Positions 1-9,579 of a stretch of 64,000 bases of DNA are shown in pieces (the stretch's first letter is position 1; the number at the start of each line of letters is the position of its first letter). The translations under genes and the position numbers were made by a program. Under the pieces are notes generated by a model that saw only the letters and a list, made by a program, of their open reading frames with translations, did no database searches and was not told the origin of the DNA. This DNA comes from Halarcobacter mediterraneus (lineage in GTDB: Bacteria; Campylobacterota; Campylobacteria; Campylobacterales; Arcobacteraceae): the NCBI RefSeq assembly GCF_004116625.1, contig NZ_NXIE01000003.1:62001-126000 (forward strand), in the 5' to 3' direction.

Positions 1-545
1 AACTCTTCCAACTGTTTTATACATGTTTCAAAATGCTTTCCATCTTGAGATTTTTTAGCAGTTGATAAAGCTCCTTCTATACAAGCAACTACAAAAACAG
101 CTAAGCCTTTAATATCTGAATATTCAATTTCATTATTATCACTTGCCTTTTGTAAAACTTGTTCTAATACTTTTTCAAAGTGAAAATAAACTTTTTCTAA
201 GGCTTCTTTAAAATCTTTATCATGGTGTGACAATTCTTGAACTAAAGTATTCAATCTACAACCAAAAGTAAAATTAAAAGTCTCTTTGTTATATAAAACT
301 TTAAACATCTCATCAATATAGTTCTTATCTGTTTTTAAAATTTCACTATACTTTTTATCAATGTATTCAAAAATATGCGCATCAATTACTGCTAACATTA
401 ATTCTTTTTTTGATTTAAAGAAGTGATACATACTTCCTTTATTTAATTTGGCTTTTTTTAGGATTTTATCTACTGATGTTGCATAATAACCATTTTCATA
501 GACTTCATCAAATGTGACTTTTAATAATCTTTCTTTGCTACTCAT
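1..545 (-). CDS. TetR-family transcriptional regulator (partial, 3' end outside window)
   Basis: The minus-strand reading frame starts at ATG 545 and stays open to the left edge (about 181 codons seen), so the C-terminus is missing. The N-terminal 50 residues form a typical TetR DNA-binding domain, with a recognition region reading LNKGSMYHFFKSKKEL. The rest is the helical ligand-binding part (GCRLNTLVQELS). A ribosome binding site AAGGAT lies 4 bases before the ATG. It follows the helix-turn-helix gene at 560-1537 with only a 22-base gap to that gene's stop codon region, so the two are probably co-transcribed, divergently from prpD. The ligand is unknown; a role in propionate or fatty-acid control is only inferred from position. 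Confidence 0.85.
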   Translation of the reverse strand, partial: MSSKERLLKVTFDEVYENGYYATSVDKILKKAKLNKGSMYHFFKSKKELMLAVIDAHIFEYIDKKYSEILKTDKNYIDEMFKVLYNKETFNFTFGCRLNTLVQELSHHDKDFKEALEKVYFHFEKVLEQVLQKASDNNEIEYSDIKGLAVFVVACIEGALSTAKKSQDGKHFETCIKQLEE

Positions 546-559
546 TTTAATCCTTAAAC

Positions 560-1537
560 TTAATTTCTTCTTTGCCCAGGCTTAGGTTTACTAACTTGAC
601 TTTGTAAATCAATACTTAGATTATTATAAAATAATTCTCCATAATCTGTAGTTCTATTTATTGTTTCATATGCTTGTAATATACTATTATTATATTTTAT
701 AGCATCTTGTAAGATTTTAATAATTTTTACTGACTCTAAAAAGTTAACATGACTAGGAGCTTCAACAGGAGAAGAATAATATTTATGCATTCTTTCCACT
801 AAATTTTTATTCCTAATTTCAATAAATACTGATTCAATTGGAGATTTAAAGAAAAGTATTTTTTGTTTTACATTTATTGAAATATATGTTGTTTCTGTTC
901 CATATATTTTCCTAGAAAAAGAATCAAATAAAAATAGTTTTTTATTATAATTATTATTAAAAAGTTCATACATCAGTTCTAATATTCTTAACTTCTCTTC
1001 TTTTGTATAAAAGTTTCCAATACTTGCAAAACAAAAAGATAAAACAGATTTTATAGAATACCACTCTGTTGTATCATAATCATACTTAAGCATTTGGTCA
1101 ATTCTTTTTTGTTTTAAATCCTCTATTTCACAACTAGTCTTTGAACGATAAACTCTTTTTACCGCACTGTCTCTATACATTGGACCAGGGAATTGTGCTT
1201 GAATTACAAATCTTCTATTTTTCTCTAAATCAATTATATATTTTAATCTTCCTGTATAATCCTCATCAATAATTCTAACTTCTTTTTGTGGAATTTGAGT
1301 GATTGACTTTATAAATTCATCTCCAGTACAACCATCTTCCCAAATAAAATCTGGATATCTAAAAATATGACATATCTTTTGTTTTACCTCTTCATTTGGT
1401 TCTATATCTGAAATATTGTCTATCCAAGATGTCACTGTTCTTCTATCTTTTTGAATTAAAGAAGCAAATTTTGATATACTTAGATTTGATCTTTTAAATA
1501 TTTCTATAAATTTTTCAATTCCGTTTTTGTACACCAT
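560..1537 (-). CDS. Putative helix-turn-helix regulator divergent from the prp cluster
   Basis: This is a 325-residue protein I do not recognise as a named family. Its first 45 residues look like a helix-turn-helix (SISKFASLIQKDRRTVTSWI); the remainder shows no catalytic motif or membrane segment. I place the start at ATG 1537 because GGAG sits 6 bases before it. An in-frame ATG at 1549 has no ribosome binding site; its codons overlap that GGAG. It is divergent from prpD, and TTGTACWA elements lie in the shared intergenic region and across its own first codons. It is therefore the best candidate for the local regulator of the methylcitrate cycle. It is not the sigma-54-type PrpR of enterobacteria: it has no AAA+ domain, and no -24/-12 promoter is seen. 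Confidence 0.6.
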   Translation of the reverse strand: MVYKNGIEKFIEIFKRSNLSISKFASLIQKDRRTVTSWIDNISDIEPNEEVKQKICHIFRYPDFIWEDGCTGDEFIKSITQIPQKEVRIIDEDYTGRLKYIIDLEKNRRFVIQAQFPGPMYRDSAVKRVYRSKTSCEIEDLKQKRIDQMLKYDYDTTEWYSIKSVLSFCFASIGNFYTKEEKLRILELMYELFNNNYNKKLFLFDSFSRKIYGTETTYISINVKQKILFFKSPIESVFIEIRNKNLVERMHKYYSSPVEAPSHVNFLESVKIIKILQDAIKYNNSILQAYETINRTTDYGELFYNNLSIDLQSQVSKPKPGQRRN

Positions 1538-1601
1538 ATAAAACTCCATAATAATTTATAGTATTGTACTAATTTATTCCATAAGAACAAATATTGTACA
1601 A
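1527..1601. promoter_or_regulatory. Putative operator cluster between regulator and prpD (TTGTACWA elements)
   Basis: TTGTACAC at 1527-1534, TTGTACTA at 1564-1571 and TTGTACAA at 1594-1601 share a core; the last two are 30 bases apart, close to three helical turns. A TGTAA...TTACA inverted repeat follows at 1625-1640. The same TTGTACTA then TTGTACAA order occurs upstream of prpB. That these bind the adjacent regulator is inference. Confidence 0.4.
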
Positions 1602-1651
1602 AAATTCATTTTATTAAAAAAAACTGTAATTATGCTTACAAAAACTATACA

Positions 1652-1679
1652 ATGACTCTATTAAAATTTATTATATAAT
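1652..1679 (+). promoter_or_regulatory. Probable prpD promoter
   Basis: TATAAT at 1674-1679 is preceded at 16 bases by ATGACT (1652-1657), a 4/6 match to a -35 box. The start codon follows at 1716 with AAAGGA as ribosome binding site. The operator cluster lies just upstream. Confidence 0.5.
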
Positions 1680-1715
1680 TTTAATAATTAAAATCAATTT
1701 TATAAAGGACTTATT

Positions 1716-3188
1716 ATGAGTAATAATATGGGTATTTTAGACACCAAGAGACCAGAGTTTGACAAACTTATGACTGATATTGCAGAATATGCAGTAAACT
1801 ATGAGATAAATTCCGACTTAGCTTATGATACGGCAAGGTCTTGCTTAATTGATACTATTGCTTGTGGAATTTTAGCACTAGAACATCCAGAATGCACAAA
1901 ATTATTAGGTCCTGTTGTACCTGGAGCAGAATTTAGACCTTTAGGTGCAAAAGTTCCAGGAACATCGTTTCAGTTAGATCCAGAAAGAGCTGCTTTTAAT
2001 ATAGGTTGTATTGCAAGATGGTTAGACTTTAATGATACTTGGCTGGCAGCAGAATGGGGACATCCTTCAGATAATTTAGGTGCAATTTGGGCAGTAGGAG
2101 ACTATCTTTCAAGAAAAAATATTTCAGAAGGCAAAGAACCACTAAAAGTAAAAGATATTTTAACTGCAATGATTAAAGCACATGAAATTCAAGGTATTTT
2201 AGCTCTTGAAAACTGCTTTAATATTGAAGGGTTAGACCATGTATTATTAGTAAGAATTGCTTCTACAGCTGTTGCTGCTGCAATGCTTGGTGGAACAATG
2301 GAAGAAGTAAGAAATGCAGTATCTCATGCTTGGATTGATGGTGGTGCCTTAAGATGTTATAGACATGCTCCAAATACTGGTTCACGGAAGTCTTGGGCAG
2401 CTGGTGATGCTTCTTCAAGAGGAGTTAATCTAGCATTAAAAGCTTTAAGTGGAGAAATGGGTTACCCTTCAGCTCTAACTGCTGATTATTGGGGATATCA
2501 AGATGTAAAAATGAAAAAACAAAAAGAAAAAGGTGAAGTTTTACATATCCCACAAGCCTTTGAATCATATGTAATGGAAAATATATTATTTAAAATATCT
2601 TTCCCTGCAGAATTTCATGCACAAACAGCTTGCGAATGTGCAATGACATTACACCCTTATGTAAAAGATAAAATTGATGAAATAGAAAAAATAATTATTA
2701 CTACACAAGAATCAGGTCATAGAATCATTAATAAAGTAGGACCCCTAAATAATTATGCAGATAGAGACCATTGTATACAATATATGGTAGCATATCCACT
2801 AATTTTTGGAAAATTAACTGCCGATTCATATACTGATGAAGCAGCAAGTGACCCTAGAATTGATAAATTAAGAGAGTTAACAGATGTTCAAGTAGATGAT
2901 AGATATACTAAAGAATATTTAGAAGCAGATAAAAGATCAATTGCAAATGCAGTTCAAGTATTTTTCAAAGATGGTACATCAACTGAAAAAATAGAAGTTG
3001 AATATCCTATTGGTCATAGACTTAGAAGAGATGATGGTATTCCTTTATTAAATGAAAAATATAAAAATGCTTTAAAAACTAAATTTTCAGCAAAAACTTG
3101 CAAAGAAATAGAAGCTATTTCTTTTGAACAAAAAACTATTGAAGCTATGAACTTCAATGAATTCTCTGACTTATTCTCATTTGTATAA
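1716..3188 (+). CDS. prpD: 2-methylcitrate dehydratase
   Basis: This is a MmgE/PrpD-family dehydratase of 490 residues, close to the usual 480-490. It removes water from 2-methylcitrate to give 2-methyl-cis-aconitate in cytosolic propionyl-CoA oxidation. Recognisable family stretches include [20 protein letters not shown] near residues 100-120 and [14 protein letters not shown] near 228-241. The start is supported by AAAGGACTT just upstream. It is the first gene of the cluster but is separated from prpB by a hairpin terminator and a new promoter, so it is probably its own transcript. The cluster also encodes AcnD/PrpF, which perform the same step by another route, so PrpD may serve as the stereo-complementary dehydratase or isomer processor. 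Confidence 0.95.
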   Translation: MSNNMGILDTKRPEFDKLMTDIAEYAVNYEINSDLAYDTARSCLIDTIACGILALEHPECTKLLGPVVPGAEFRPLGAKVPGTSFQLDPERAAFNIGCIARWLDFNDTWLAAEWGHPSDNLGAIWAVGDYLSRKNISEGKEPLKVKDILTAMIKAHEIQGILALENCFNIEGLDHVLLVRIASTAVAAAMLGGTMEEVRNAVSHAWIDGGALRCYRHAPNTGSRKSWAAGDASSRGVNLALKALSGEMGYPSALTADYWGYQDVKMKKQKEKGEVLHIPQAFESYVMENILFKISFPAEFHAQTACECAMTLHPYVKDKIDEIEKIIITTQESGHRIINKVGPLNNYADRDHCIQYMVAYPLIFGKLTADSYTDEAASDPRIDKLRELTDVQVDDRYTKEYLEADKRSIANAVQVFFKDGTSTEKIEVEYPIGHRLRRDDGIPLLNEKYKNALKTKFSAKTCKEIEAISFEQKTIEAMNFNEFSDLFSFV

Positions 3189-3217
3189 AAAGTAAAAGGT
3201 TTTAATCCTTTTACTTT
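3189..3217 (+). terminator. Hairpin terminator after prpD
   Basis: An 11-base stem, AAAGTAAAAGG (3189-3199) pairing with CCTTTTACTTT (3207-3217), begins right after the stop codon and is followed by a T-rich stretch. Confidence 0.7.
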
Positions 3218-3243
3218 CTCTATTTTATAAATAACCTCATATT

Positions 3244-3305
3244 TTGTACTACTAATTACATATAAGTTCAATTATTGTTAATATTTACAATAATTGTACA
3301 ATTAT
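3244..3305. promoter_or_regulatory. Putative operator region upstream of prpB with a 16-base palindrome
   Basis: A perfect 16-base palindrome, ATAATTGTACAATTAT, spans 3290-3305. Just before it is a 14/16 near-palindrome TTGTTAATATTTACAA (3275-3290), and TTGTACTA occurs at 3244-3251. The TTGTACAA core is shared with the prpD upstream region, suggesting one regulator binds both. Confidence 0.5.
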
Positions 3306-3370
3306 ATTTTTTTACAAAAAAAATTGCGAAATTAAAAACAAAATCATACACTCCCAATATGTCCAAATGA

Positions 3371-3378
3371 TGTATAAT
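3371..3378 (+). promoter_or_regulatory. Probable prpB promoter -10 element
   Basis: TGTATAAT lies at 3371-3378, about 30 bases before the prpB ATG. The palindrome lies about 66 bases upstream of it, which would suit an activator site. No good -35 box is visible. Confidence 0.55.
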
Positions 3379-3407
3379 AATAGTCAATTCAAATTAAAGG
3401 ACGTGTT

Positions 3408-4295
3408 ATGACAAGCGCAGGAAAAAGATTTAGAGAGGCATTAAAAGAAGAGTCTCCTTTACAAATTGTAGGAACAATAAATGCTTATCAAGCGTTACAA
3501 GCTACTAAAGTAGGTCACAAAGCTATTTACTTATCAGGTGGTGGTATTGCAAACGCTTCTTATGGATTACCTGATTTAGGTATGACTATGATTGAAGATG
3601 TATGTATTGATATTAGAAGAGTTACTTCTATTTGTGATACTCCATTAATCGTAGATGCAGATACTGGTTGGGGACACGCATTTAATGTAGCAAGAACTGT
3701 TAAAGAATTTATCAGATCTGGAGCTGCAGGACTTCATATTGAAGATCAAGTTGCTGCAAAAAGATGTGGACACAGACCAAATAAAGAATTAGTTTCAACT
3801 GAAGAAATGTGTGATAGAGTTAGAGCTGCTGTAGATGCAAAACAAGAACTTGATCCAGATTTCTATATTATTGCTAGAACTGATGCACATGCATCTGAAG
3901 GTCAAGAAGCAGCAGTTGCAAGAGCTAAAGCTTATGTTGAAGCTGGTGCAGATGCTATTTTTGCTGAAGCAATTCATACATTAAAAGAGTACAAAGAGTT
4001 TACTGATCAAATGGATGTTCCAGTATTAGCAAATATTACTGAGTTTGGAGCAACTCCAATGTTTACAACTGAAGAATTAGCAAGTGTAGGTATTGATATG
4101 GTTCTTTATCCATTATCAGCATTTAGAGCAATGAATAAAGCTGCATTAAATGTATACCAAGAATTAAAAGATAAAGGTACTCAAGAAAGTGTTATAGACA
4201 CAATGCAAACAAGAATGGAATTATACGATATGTTAAATTACCATGATTATGAGCAAAAAATGGATGAATTATTTGCAAAGGGAAAAGCGAAATAG
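3408..4295 (+). CDS. prpB: Methylisocitrate lyase
   Basis: This is an isocitrate lyase/PEP mutase superfamily enzyme of 295 residues, the normal PrpB length. It splits 2-methylisocitrate into pyruvate and succinate, the last step of the cycle. The catalytic loop motif KRCGH is at residues 118-122, with Cys120 as the expected catalytic cysteine. VDADTGWG near residue 82 supplies metal-binding acidic residues, and IEDQ follows at 111-114. The ribosome binding site is AAAGGA. It starts the prpB-prpC-acnD-prpF gene run, with 63 bases to prpC. Confidence 0.96.
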   Translation: MTSAGKRFREALKEESPLQIVGTINAYQALQATKVGHKAIYLSGGGIANASYGLPDLGMTMIEDVCIDIRRVTSICDTPLIVDADTGWGHAFNVARTVKEFIRSGAAGLHIEDQVAAKRCGHRPNKELVSTEEMCDRVRAAVDAKQELDPDFYIIARTDAHASEGQEAAVARAKAYVEAGADAIFAEAIHTLKEYKEFTDQMDVPVLANITEFGATPMFTTEELASVGIDMVLYPLSAFRAMNKAALNVYQELKDKGTQESVIDTMQTRMELYDMLNYHDYEQKMDELFAKGKAK

Positions 4296-4358
4296 TTTAT
4301 TAACTATTAACCATATAATTAAAATAAATCTAGGGAAAAGAAAAAAAGGAGAATTATA

Positions 4359-5465
4359 ATGAGTGGATTAGCAGGTGTTACAGCTGGACAATCAGCAATT
4401 TGTACTTGTGGTTTAGGAAATGGTCTTAACTATAGAGGTTATGATATTGCAGATTTAGCATTAAAAGCAGATTTTGAAGAAGTTGCATTTCTTTTATTAA
4501 AAGGAGAACTTCCAAATAAACATGAACTTAAAATGTTTAGAAGACAAATTATTGCAGGTAGAGAATTACCAATCTCTGTAAAAAATGTATTAAAATCAAT
4601 TCCAGCTTCTTCTCATCCAATGGATGTAATGAAAACTGCAACTTCAGCTTTAGGTTGTGTTGAACCAGAAGCAGAAGATTTTTCTGATCAAATGGATAAA
4701 ATTATTAGATTATTAGGGGCTTTCCCATCTTTCTTAGTTTACTGGCATCACTGGCATGTACATGGTAAAGAAATTGATTTAATCTCTGAAGAAACTACTA
4801 TGGCAGGGTATATCTTAGAAAGATTAAAAGAAACTAAACCTTTAGATGTTGAAGTTAAAGCTATGAATGCAATGTTAACTTTATATGCAGAACATGAGTT
4901 TAATGCTTCTACATTTGCAAATAGAATTACTGCTTCAACTTTATCAGATATATATGCTTGTATGACTACTGGTATTGGAACATTAAAAGGTCCTTTACAT
5001 GGTGGAGCAAATGAAGTTGCTATTAAATTTGTACTTCAATTTGATGATGTTAATCATGCATTAAAAGAAGTAGATGAACTATTTGCAAGAAAAGAAAAAA
5101 TTATGGGATTCGGTCACAGAGTATATAGAGAAGTAGACCCAAGATCTCCAGTTGGTTTTGATTTAGCAAATGAATTAAAAGAATTAGAGACTTCTGATCC
5201 TAAATTATTTGATATTGCAAAAGCAGTTAGAGATAAAGTTAAAGCTGAAAAAGGTCTACCTGATAATATCGACTTCTTTGGTGGATTAATTTACCACTAC
5301 ATGGAAATCGAAAGACTATACTACACTCCATTATTTATTATGTCAAGAGCTGCTGGATGGGCTGCTCACGCATTCGAACAAAGAGCAAACAATAGAATTA
5401 TTAGACCAAGTTCAGAATATACTGGACCTGAGCCAAGAGACTTTGTTGCTTTAGAAGATAGATAA
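4359..5465 (+). CDS. prpC: 2-methylcitrate synthase
   Basis: This is a citrate synthase superfamily protein of 368 residues that joins propionyl-CoA and oxaloacetate. The catalytic triad is visible as His214 (GPLHGGANE), His253 (GFGHRVYR) and Asp305 (DNIDFFGG). The short length fits PrpC rather than the longer hexameric citrate synthases, and its place between prpB and acnD settles the call. A strong AAAGGAGAA site precedes the ATG. Confidence 0.95.
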   Translation: MSGLAGVTAGQSAICTCGLGNGLNYRGYDIADLALKADFEEVAFLLLKGELPNKHELKMFRRQIIAGRELPISVKNVLKSIPASSHPMDVMKTATSALGCVEPEAEDFSDQMDKIIRLLGAFPSFLVYWHHWHVHGKEIDLISEETTMAGYILERLKETKPLDVEVKAMNAMLTLYAEHEFNASTFANRITASTLSDIYACMTTGIGTLKGPLHGGANEVAIKFVLQFDDVNHALKEVDELFARKEKIMGFGHRVYREVDPRSPVGFDLANELKELETSDPKLFDIAKAVRDKVKAEKGLPDNIDFFGGLIYHYMEIERLYYTPLFIMSRAAGWAAHAFEQRANNRIIRPSSEYTGPEPRDFVALEDR

Positions 5466-5646
5466 TAATTTACTTATACAAAGTAAACAAACTCTTAGAT
5501 AAAAATTTAAGTCAGTCTCTTTTGAGGCTACTTAATTTTATGCCACAATACAGTGGAAGAATTCAACAAAATTTAACACTGTTGGTAAATAGAAAAATTT
5601 ATTTCTTCTATTTAAAAATAAATCAAAATAAAATAAAATGGATATG
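5466..5646. other. Intergenic stretch between prpC and acnD
   Basis: A 7-base-stem hairpin, TTTACTT (5469-5475) with AAGTAAA (5481-5487), follows prpC but has no T-run. The last 40 bases before acnD are A/T only and could fold TTTATTT against AAATAAA. I see no clear promoter or operator, so acnD is probably reached by readthrough from prpB. Confidence 0.3.
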
Positions 5647-8241
5647 AAAATGACAAACGAGAAATATCTTAAAAAATTAGATGGTACAGATGCCTGTTAC
5701 TATGATGTTAAAGAAGCTGTTGAAGATATTCAACCTGGTTCTTTTGAAAAACTAAATTATACATCAAGAGTATTAGCAGAAAATCTAATTAGAAAATGTC
5801 CTAGTGAAGACTTAAAAGATTCACTTATTCAATTAATTGAAAAAAGAACAGATAAAGATTTCCCTTGGTACCCTTCAAGAGTAATCTGTCACGATATTCT
5901 TGGACTTACAGCATTTGTTGACTTAGCAGGACTAAGAGAAGCAGTTGCTAGTAAAGGTGGAAATCCTGATAAGGTTAACCCAGTTGTTCCAACACAATTA
6001 ATCGTTGACCACTCACTTGCAGTAGAGTGTGGTGGATATGACCCAGATGCATTTCAAAAAAATAGAGATATTGAAGATAGAAGAAATGCTGATAGATTCC
6101 ACTTCATTAACTGGACTAAAGAAGCATTTAATAATGTAGATGTAATTCCTCCAGGGAATGGTATTATGCACCAAATCAACTTAGAAAAAATGTCTCCAGT
6201 AGTTCATTTAAATGATGGAATTGCAAGTCCTGATACATTAGTTGGTACTGACTCACACACACCTCATGTTGATGCACTTGGTGTAATTGCAGTTGGTGTT
6301 GGTGGATTAGAAGCTGAAAATGTAATGTTAGGAAACCCTTCTTATATGAGAGTTCCTGAAATTGTTGGTGTTGAAATTGTAGGTAAAAGAGCACCTGGAA
6401 TTACTGCTACTGATATTGCACTTTCTATGACTTCATTTTTAAGAGAAAACAATGTTATCTCTGCATACTTAGAGTTCTTTGGGGAAGGTGTTAAATATCT
6501 TAATCTAGGAGATAGAGCTACTATTGCAAATATGACTCCTGAATATGGAGCATCTGCTGGTTTATTTGCAATTGATGAGCAAACTATTTCTTACTTAAAA
6601 GTAACAGGTAGAGAACAAAAACAATGTGAATTAGTTGAAGCTTATGCTAAAGCAAATGGTTTATGGGCAGATCAATTTGAAAATGCTACATATGCTAGAA
6701 CTATTCAGTTTGACTTATCTAAAGTAACTAGATCTTTAGCAGGTCCTTCTAAACCTCATAAATTAGTTCCAACTTCTACATTAAAAGATGAAGGTATTGT
6801 AAAAGAATGGAAACAAGAAGGTGATTTAATTCCAGATGGTGGTATTTTAATTGCTGCTATTACTTCTTGTACAAATACTTCAAACCCAAGAAATGTTATT
6901 GCAGCAGGACTTTTAGCTAAAAAAGCAAATGAGCTTGGATTACAAAGAAAACCATGGGTTAAATCTTCTTTAGCACCAGGTTCTAAAGTTATTGAAGTTT
7001 ATTTAAAAGAGGCTGGATTATTACCAGAAATGGAAAAATTAGGATTCGGTGTAGTTGGTTTTGCTTGTACTACTTGTAATGGTATGTCAGGTGCATTAGA
7101 TCCAAAAATTCAACAAGAAGTAATTGATAGAGATATCTATTCAACAGCTGTACTTTCTGGAAATAGAAACTTTGATGGAAGAATCCACCCATATGTAAAA
7201 GAAGCATTCTTAGCATCTCCTGCACTTGTTATTGCATATGCATTAGCAGGAACTGTAAGATTTGATATTGAAAATGATTCTTTAGGTAAAGATGCAAATG
7301 GTAATGATATTAAACTAGCTGACTTATGGCCATCTGATGAAGAAATTGATGCAGTTGAAAAAGAGTTTGTTAGACCTGAGATGTATAATGCTATTTATGA
7401 GCCAATGTTTAATAGAGATGGAATCACTTCTGTTAAAGCAGAACCATTCTATAAATGGAATCCAAACTCAACTTATATTCAAAAACCACCTTATTGGGAA
7501 GATGAATATATGAGTATGCCAGCATTAAAAGGTTTAAGACCATTAGGTGTATTCCCTGATAATATTACAACAGATCACTTATCTCCATCAAATGCAATTT
7601 TACCTGAGTCTGCTTCTGGTGAATATTGTATCTCAAAAGGTCTTCCAATAGAAGACTTAAACTCTTATGCAACACATAGAGGGGATCATAATACAGCTTC
7701 TAGAGCTACTTTAGCAAATCCAAAACTATTTAATGAAATGGTTAAAGATGAAAATGGAAATGTTAAACAAGGTTCTTTAACTAAGATTATGCCTGAAGGT
7801 AAAGAATCAAGAATGTGGGAAGCTATTGAAGAATATAACAATAGAAAACAACCACTTATTATCATTGCTGGGACTAACTATGGTCAAGGATCTTCAAGAG
7901 ACTGGGCTGCTAAAGGTGTTAGACTTGCTGGTGTTGAAGTACTTATTGCTGAATCTATCGAAAGAATCCATAGAACTAACCTTGTTGGAATGGGTGTATT
8001 ACCATTACAGTTTAAAGAAGGTGATACTAGATTTACTTATAATATTGATGGTTCTGAAACTTTTGATATCGAAGGTGAAATCACTCCAAGATGTGACTTA
8101 ACTGTAGTAATGACAAGAGCAAATGGTGAGGTTGTAAAATTCCCAGTTTTATGTAGACTTGATACTTCTGCTGAAGTTGAAGTTTATAAAAATGGTGGTA
8201 TTTTACAAAAATTCGCTAAAGACGTTGTTGCTGAAGGATAA
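5647..8241 (+). CDS. acnD: 2-methylcitrate dehydratase, Fe/S-dependent
   Basis: This aconitase-family protein of about 864 residues forms 2-methylaconitate from 2-methylcitrate and needs PrpF to finish the step. Three [4Fe-4S] cysteines are in SCTNTSNPRN (codon 6868-6870) and CTTCNGMSG (codons 7066-7068 and 7075-7077). The swivel domain near the C-terminus has GTNYGQGSSRDWAAKG. It follows prpC and precedes prpF, the arrangement that separates AcnD from ordinary aconitases. I prefer ATG 5647: the protein then begins as AcnD proteins usually do, and a weak GGA lies 7 bases upstream. ATG 5638 has no ribosome binding site. Confidence 0.92.
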   Translation, partial: KMTNEKYLKKLDGTDACYYDVKEAVEDIQPGSFEKLNYTSRVLAENLIRKCPSEDLKDSLIQLIEKRTDKDFPWYPSRVICHDILGLTAFVDLAGLREAVASKGGNPDKVNPVVPTQLIVDHSLAVECGGYDPDAFQKNRDIEDRRNADRFHFINWTKEAFNNVDVIPPGNGIMHQINLEKMSPVVHLNDGIASPDTLVGTDSHTPHVDALGVIAVGVGGLEAENVMLGNPSYMRVPEIVGVEIVGKRAPGITATDIALSMTSFLRENNVISAYLEFFGEGVKYLNLGDRATIANMTPEYGASAGLFAIDEQTISYLKVTGREQKQCELVEAYAKANGLWADQFENATYARTIQFDLSKVTRSLAGPSKPHKLVPTSTLKDEGIVKEWKQEGDLIPDGGILIAAITSCTNTSNPRNVIAAGLLAKKANELGLQRKPWVKSSLAPGSKVIEVYLKEAGLLPEMEKLGFGVVGFACTTCNGMSGALDPKIQQEVIDRDIYSTAVLSGNRNFDGRIHPYVKEAFLASPALVIAYALAGTVRFDIENDSLGKDANGNDIKLADLWPSDEEIDAVEKEFVRPEMYNAIYEPMFNRDGITSVKAEPFYKWNPNSTYIQKPPYWEDEYMSMPALKGLRPLGVFPDNITTDHLSPSNAILPESASGEYCISKGLPIEDLNSYATHRGDHNTASRATLANPKLFNEMVKDENGNVKQGSLTKIMPEGKESRMWEAIEEYNNRKQPLIIIAGTNYGQGSSRDWAAKGVRLAGVEVLIAESIERIHRTNLVGMGVLPLQFKEGDTRFTYNIDGSETFDIEGEITPRCDLTVVMTRANGEVVKFPVLCRLDTSAEVEVYKNGGILQKFAKDVVAEG

Positions 8242-8263
8242 TTTTTAGCAGAATGTCATCATT

Positions 8264-8293
8264 AATTTTAGGGGTTTACCCCCCCCTAAAATT
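8264..8293 (+). terminator. Hairpin between acnD and prpF with a C8 tract
   Basis: AATTTTAGGGG (8264-8274) pairs with CCCCTAAAATT (8283-8293). The loop and right arm contain a run of eight C residues (8279-8286). No T-run follows, so this is more likely an attenuating or RNA-stabilising hairpin than a strong terminator. Confidence 0.5.
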
Positions 8294-8330
8294 ATTCATA
8301 AAGTTATTATAAAATATTTTTATGAATAAT
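8291..8330. repeat. Second inverted repeat upstream of prpF
   Basis: A perfect 12-base inverted repeat, ATTATTCATAAA (8291-8302) and TTTATGAATAAT (8319-8330), lies 20 bases before the prpF ATG and shares its first three bases with the preceding hairpin. The two structures would compete or stack. Confidence 0.45.
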
Positions 8331-8349
8331 TTAATATAAAAGGAAAACT

Positions 8350-9531
8350 ATGAGTTATCAACCACAATTTAAAGTAAAAGCAACATATATGAGAGGTGGT
8401 ACTTCAAAAGGTACATTTTTTAATATAGCTGACCTTCCAAAAGAAGCACAAGAAAATCCGGCTAAAAGAGATAAATTACTTCAAAGAATTGTTGGTTCTC
8501 CTGATGTTTATAAAAAACAAATGGATGGAATGGGAGGAGCAAGTTCTTCTACTTCTAAGGCTATTTTAGTTGGGAAAAGTGAAGTTCCTAATCATGATGT
8601 GGACTATTACTTTTGTCAAGTTGCAATCGACAAAGACTTTGTTGATATGAGTGGAAATTGTGGAAACTTATCATCTGCTGTTGGTCCATTTGCTATTAAA
8701 GAAGGTTTGGTAGATAATGTTCCTGAAAATGGTGTTTGTTGTGTAAGAATTTGGCAAGCAAATATTAAAAAAACTATTCTGTGCTATGTAAATATGGAAA
8801 ATGGAATGGTTAAAGAAATGGGTGACTATGAAATTGATGGTGTTGCCTTTCCAGCAGAAGAAATAAAATTAGAGTTTGTTGAACCAGTTGATCCTTCTGA
8901 AGAGTTATTTCCTACTGGAAACTTAGTTGATGATTTAGAAGTTGAAGGAGTAGGAACATTTAAAGCTACTATGATTACCGCTGGTATTCCAACTGTATTT
9001 GTAAATGCTGATGAAATTGGATACAAAGGGACTGAGCTTCAAGGTGATATTAATTCTGATACAGCTGCATTAGAAAGGTTTGAAAAAATTAGAGTTGCAG
9101 GTGCACTTAAAATGGGATTAATTAAAGATCCAAAAGAAGCAGAAACAAAACAACATACACCTAAAATTGCATTTGTAAGTCCAGCACAAGACTTTATTAC
9201 TTCTTCGGGAAAAGAAGTTAAAGCATCAGAGATGGATTTACATGTTAGAGCTTTATCTATGCAACAACTACACCATGCTATGATGGGTACAGCTTCTGTT
9301 GCTATTGGTGTAGCTGCTTGTATTCCAGGAACACTTGTAAATCTTGCAGCAGGTGGTGGAGAAAAAGAGACAGTTACTTTTGGTCATCCATCAGGAGCAA
9401 TTAAAGTTGGTGCAACTTTATCACAAAAAGATGGGAAATATATAGTTGAAAAAGCTTCTATGAGTAGAAGTGCAAGAATTATTATGGATGGAAATGTTCA
9501 TGTTCCAGCAGGAACAATGGATTTAAAATAA
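8350..9531 (+). CDS. prpF: 2-methylaconitate cis-trans isomerase
   Basis: This is a PrpF-family protein of 393 residues (usual length about 390-397) that acts with AcnD to give 2-methyl-cis-aconitate. Family signatures include YMRGGTSKGTFF at about residues 14-25 and MSGNCGNLSSAVGPFA near 101-116, where the Lys and Cys residues of the active site lie. AAAGGA precedes the ATG. It is the last gene of the cluster and is followed by a strong terminator. No prpE is present, so propionyl-CoA must come from elsewhere in the genome. Confidence 0.95.
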   Translation: MSYQPQFKVKATYMRGGTSKGTFFNIADLPKEAQENPAKRDKLLQRIVGSPDVYKKQMDGMGGASSSTSKAILVGKSEVPNHDVDYYFCQVAIDKDFVDMSGNCGNLSSAVGPFAIKEGLVDNVPENGVCCVRIWQANIKKTILCYVNMENGMVKEMGDYEIDGVAFPAEEIKLEFVEPVDPSEELFPTGNLVDDLEVEGVGTFKATMITAGIPTVFVNADEIGYKGTELQGDINSDTAALERFEKIRVAGALKMGLIKDPKEAETKQHTPKIAFVSPAQDFITSSGKEVKASEMDLHVRALSMQQLHHAMMGTASVAIGVAACIPGTLVNLAAGGGEKETVTFGHPSGAIKVGATLSQKDGKYIVEKASMSRSARIIMDGNVHVPAGTMDLK

Positions 9532-9545
9532 AACTCTTTTAATAT

Positions 9546-9578
9546 AAAGAAGGTTTAAATAAAAGATAAACCTTCTTT
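9546..9578 (+). terminator. Terminator after prpF
   Basis: A perfect 12-base stem, AAAGAAGGTTTA (9546-9557) with TAAACCTTCTTT (9567-9578), ends the prp cluster. Confidence 0.75.
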
Positions 9579-9579
9579 A

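Noticed and set aside
1550-1715. Sigma-54 promoter as in enterobacterial prp operons
   Set aside because: No GG-N10-GC (-24/-12) element is present upstream of prpD or prpB; a TATAAT-type promoter fits instead.
3014-3271. 85-codon minus-strand frame over the 3' end of prpD
   Set aside because: It runs through the prpD terminator hairpin and has no recognisable protein features.
7826-8101. 91-codon plus-strand frame inside acnD
   Set aside because: Shifted frame within the conserved swivel domain of acnD; no ribosome binding site.
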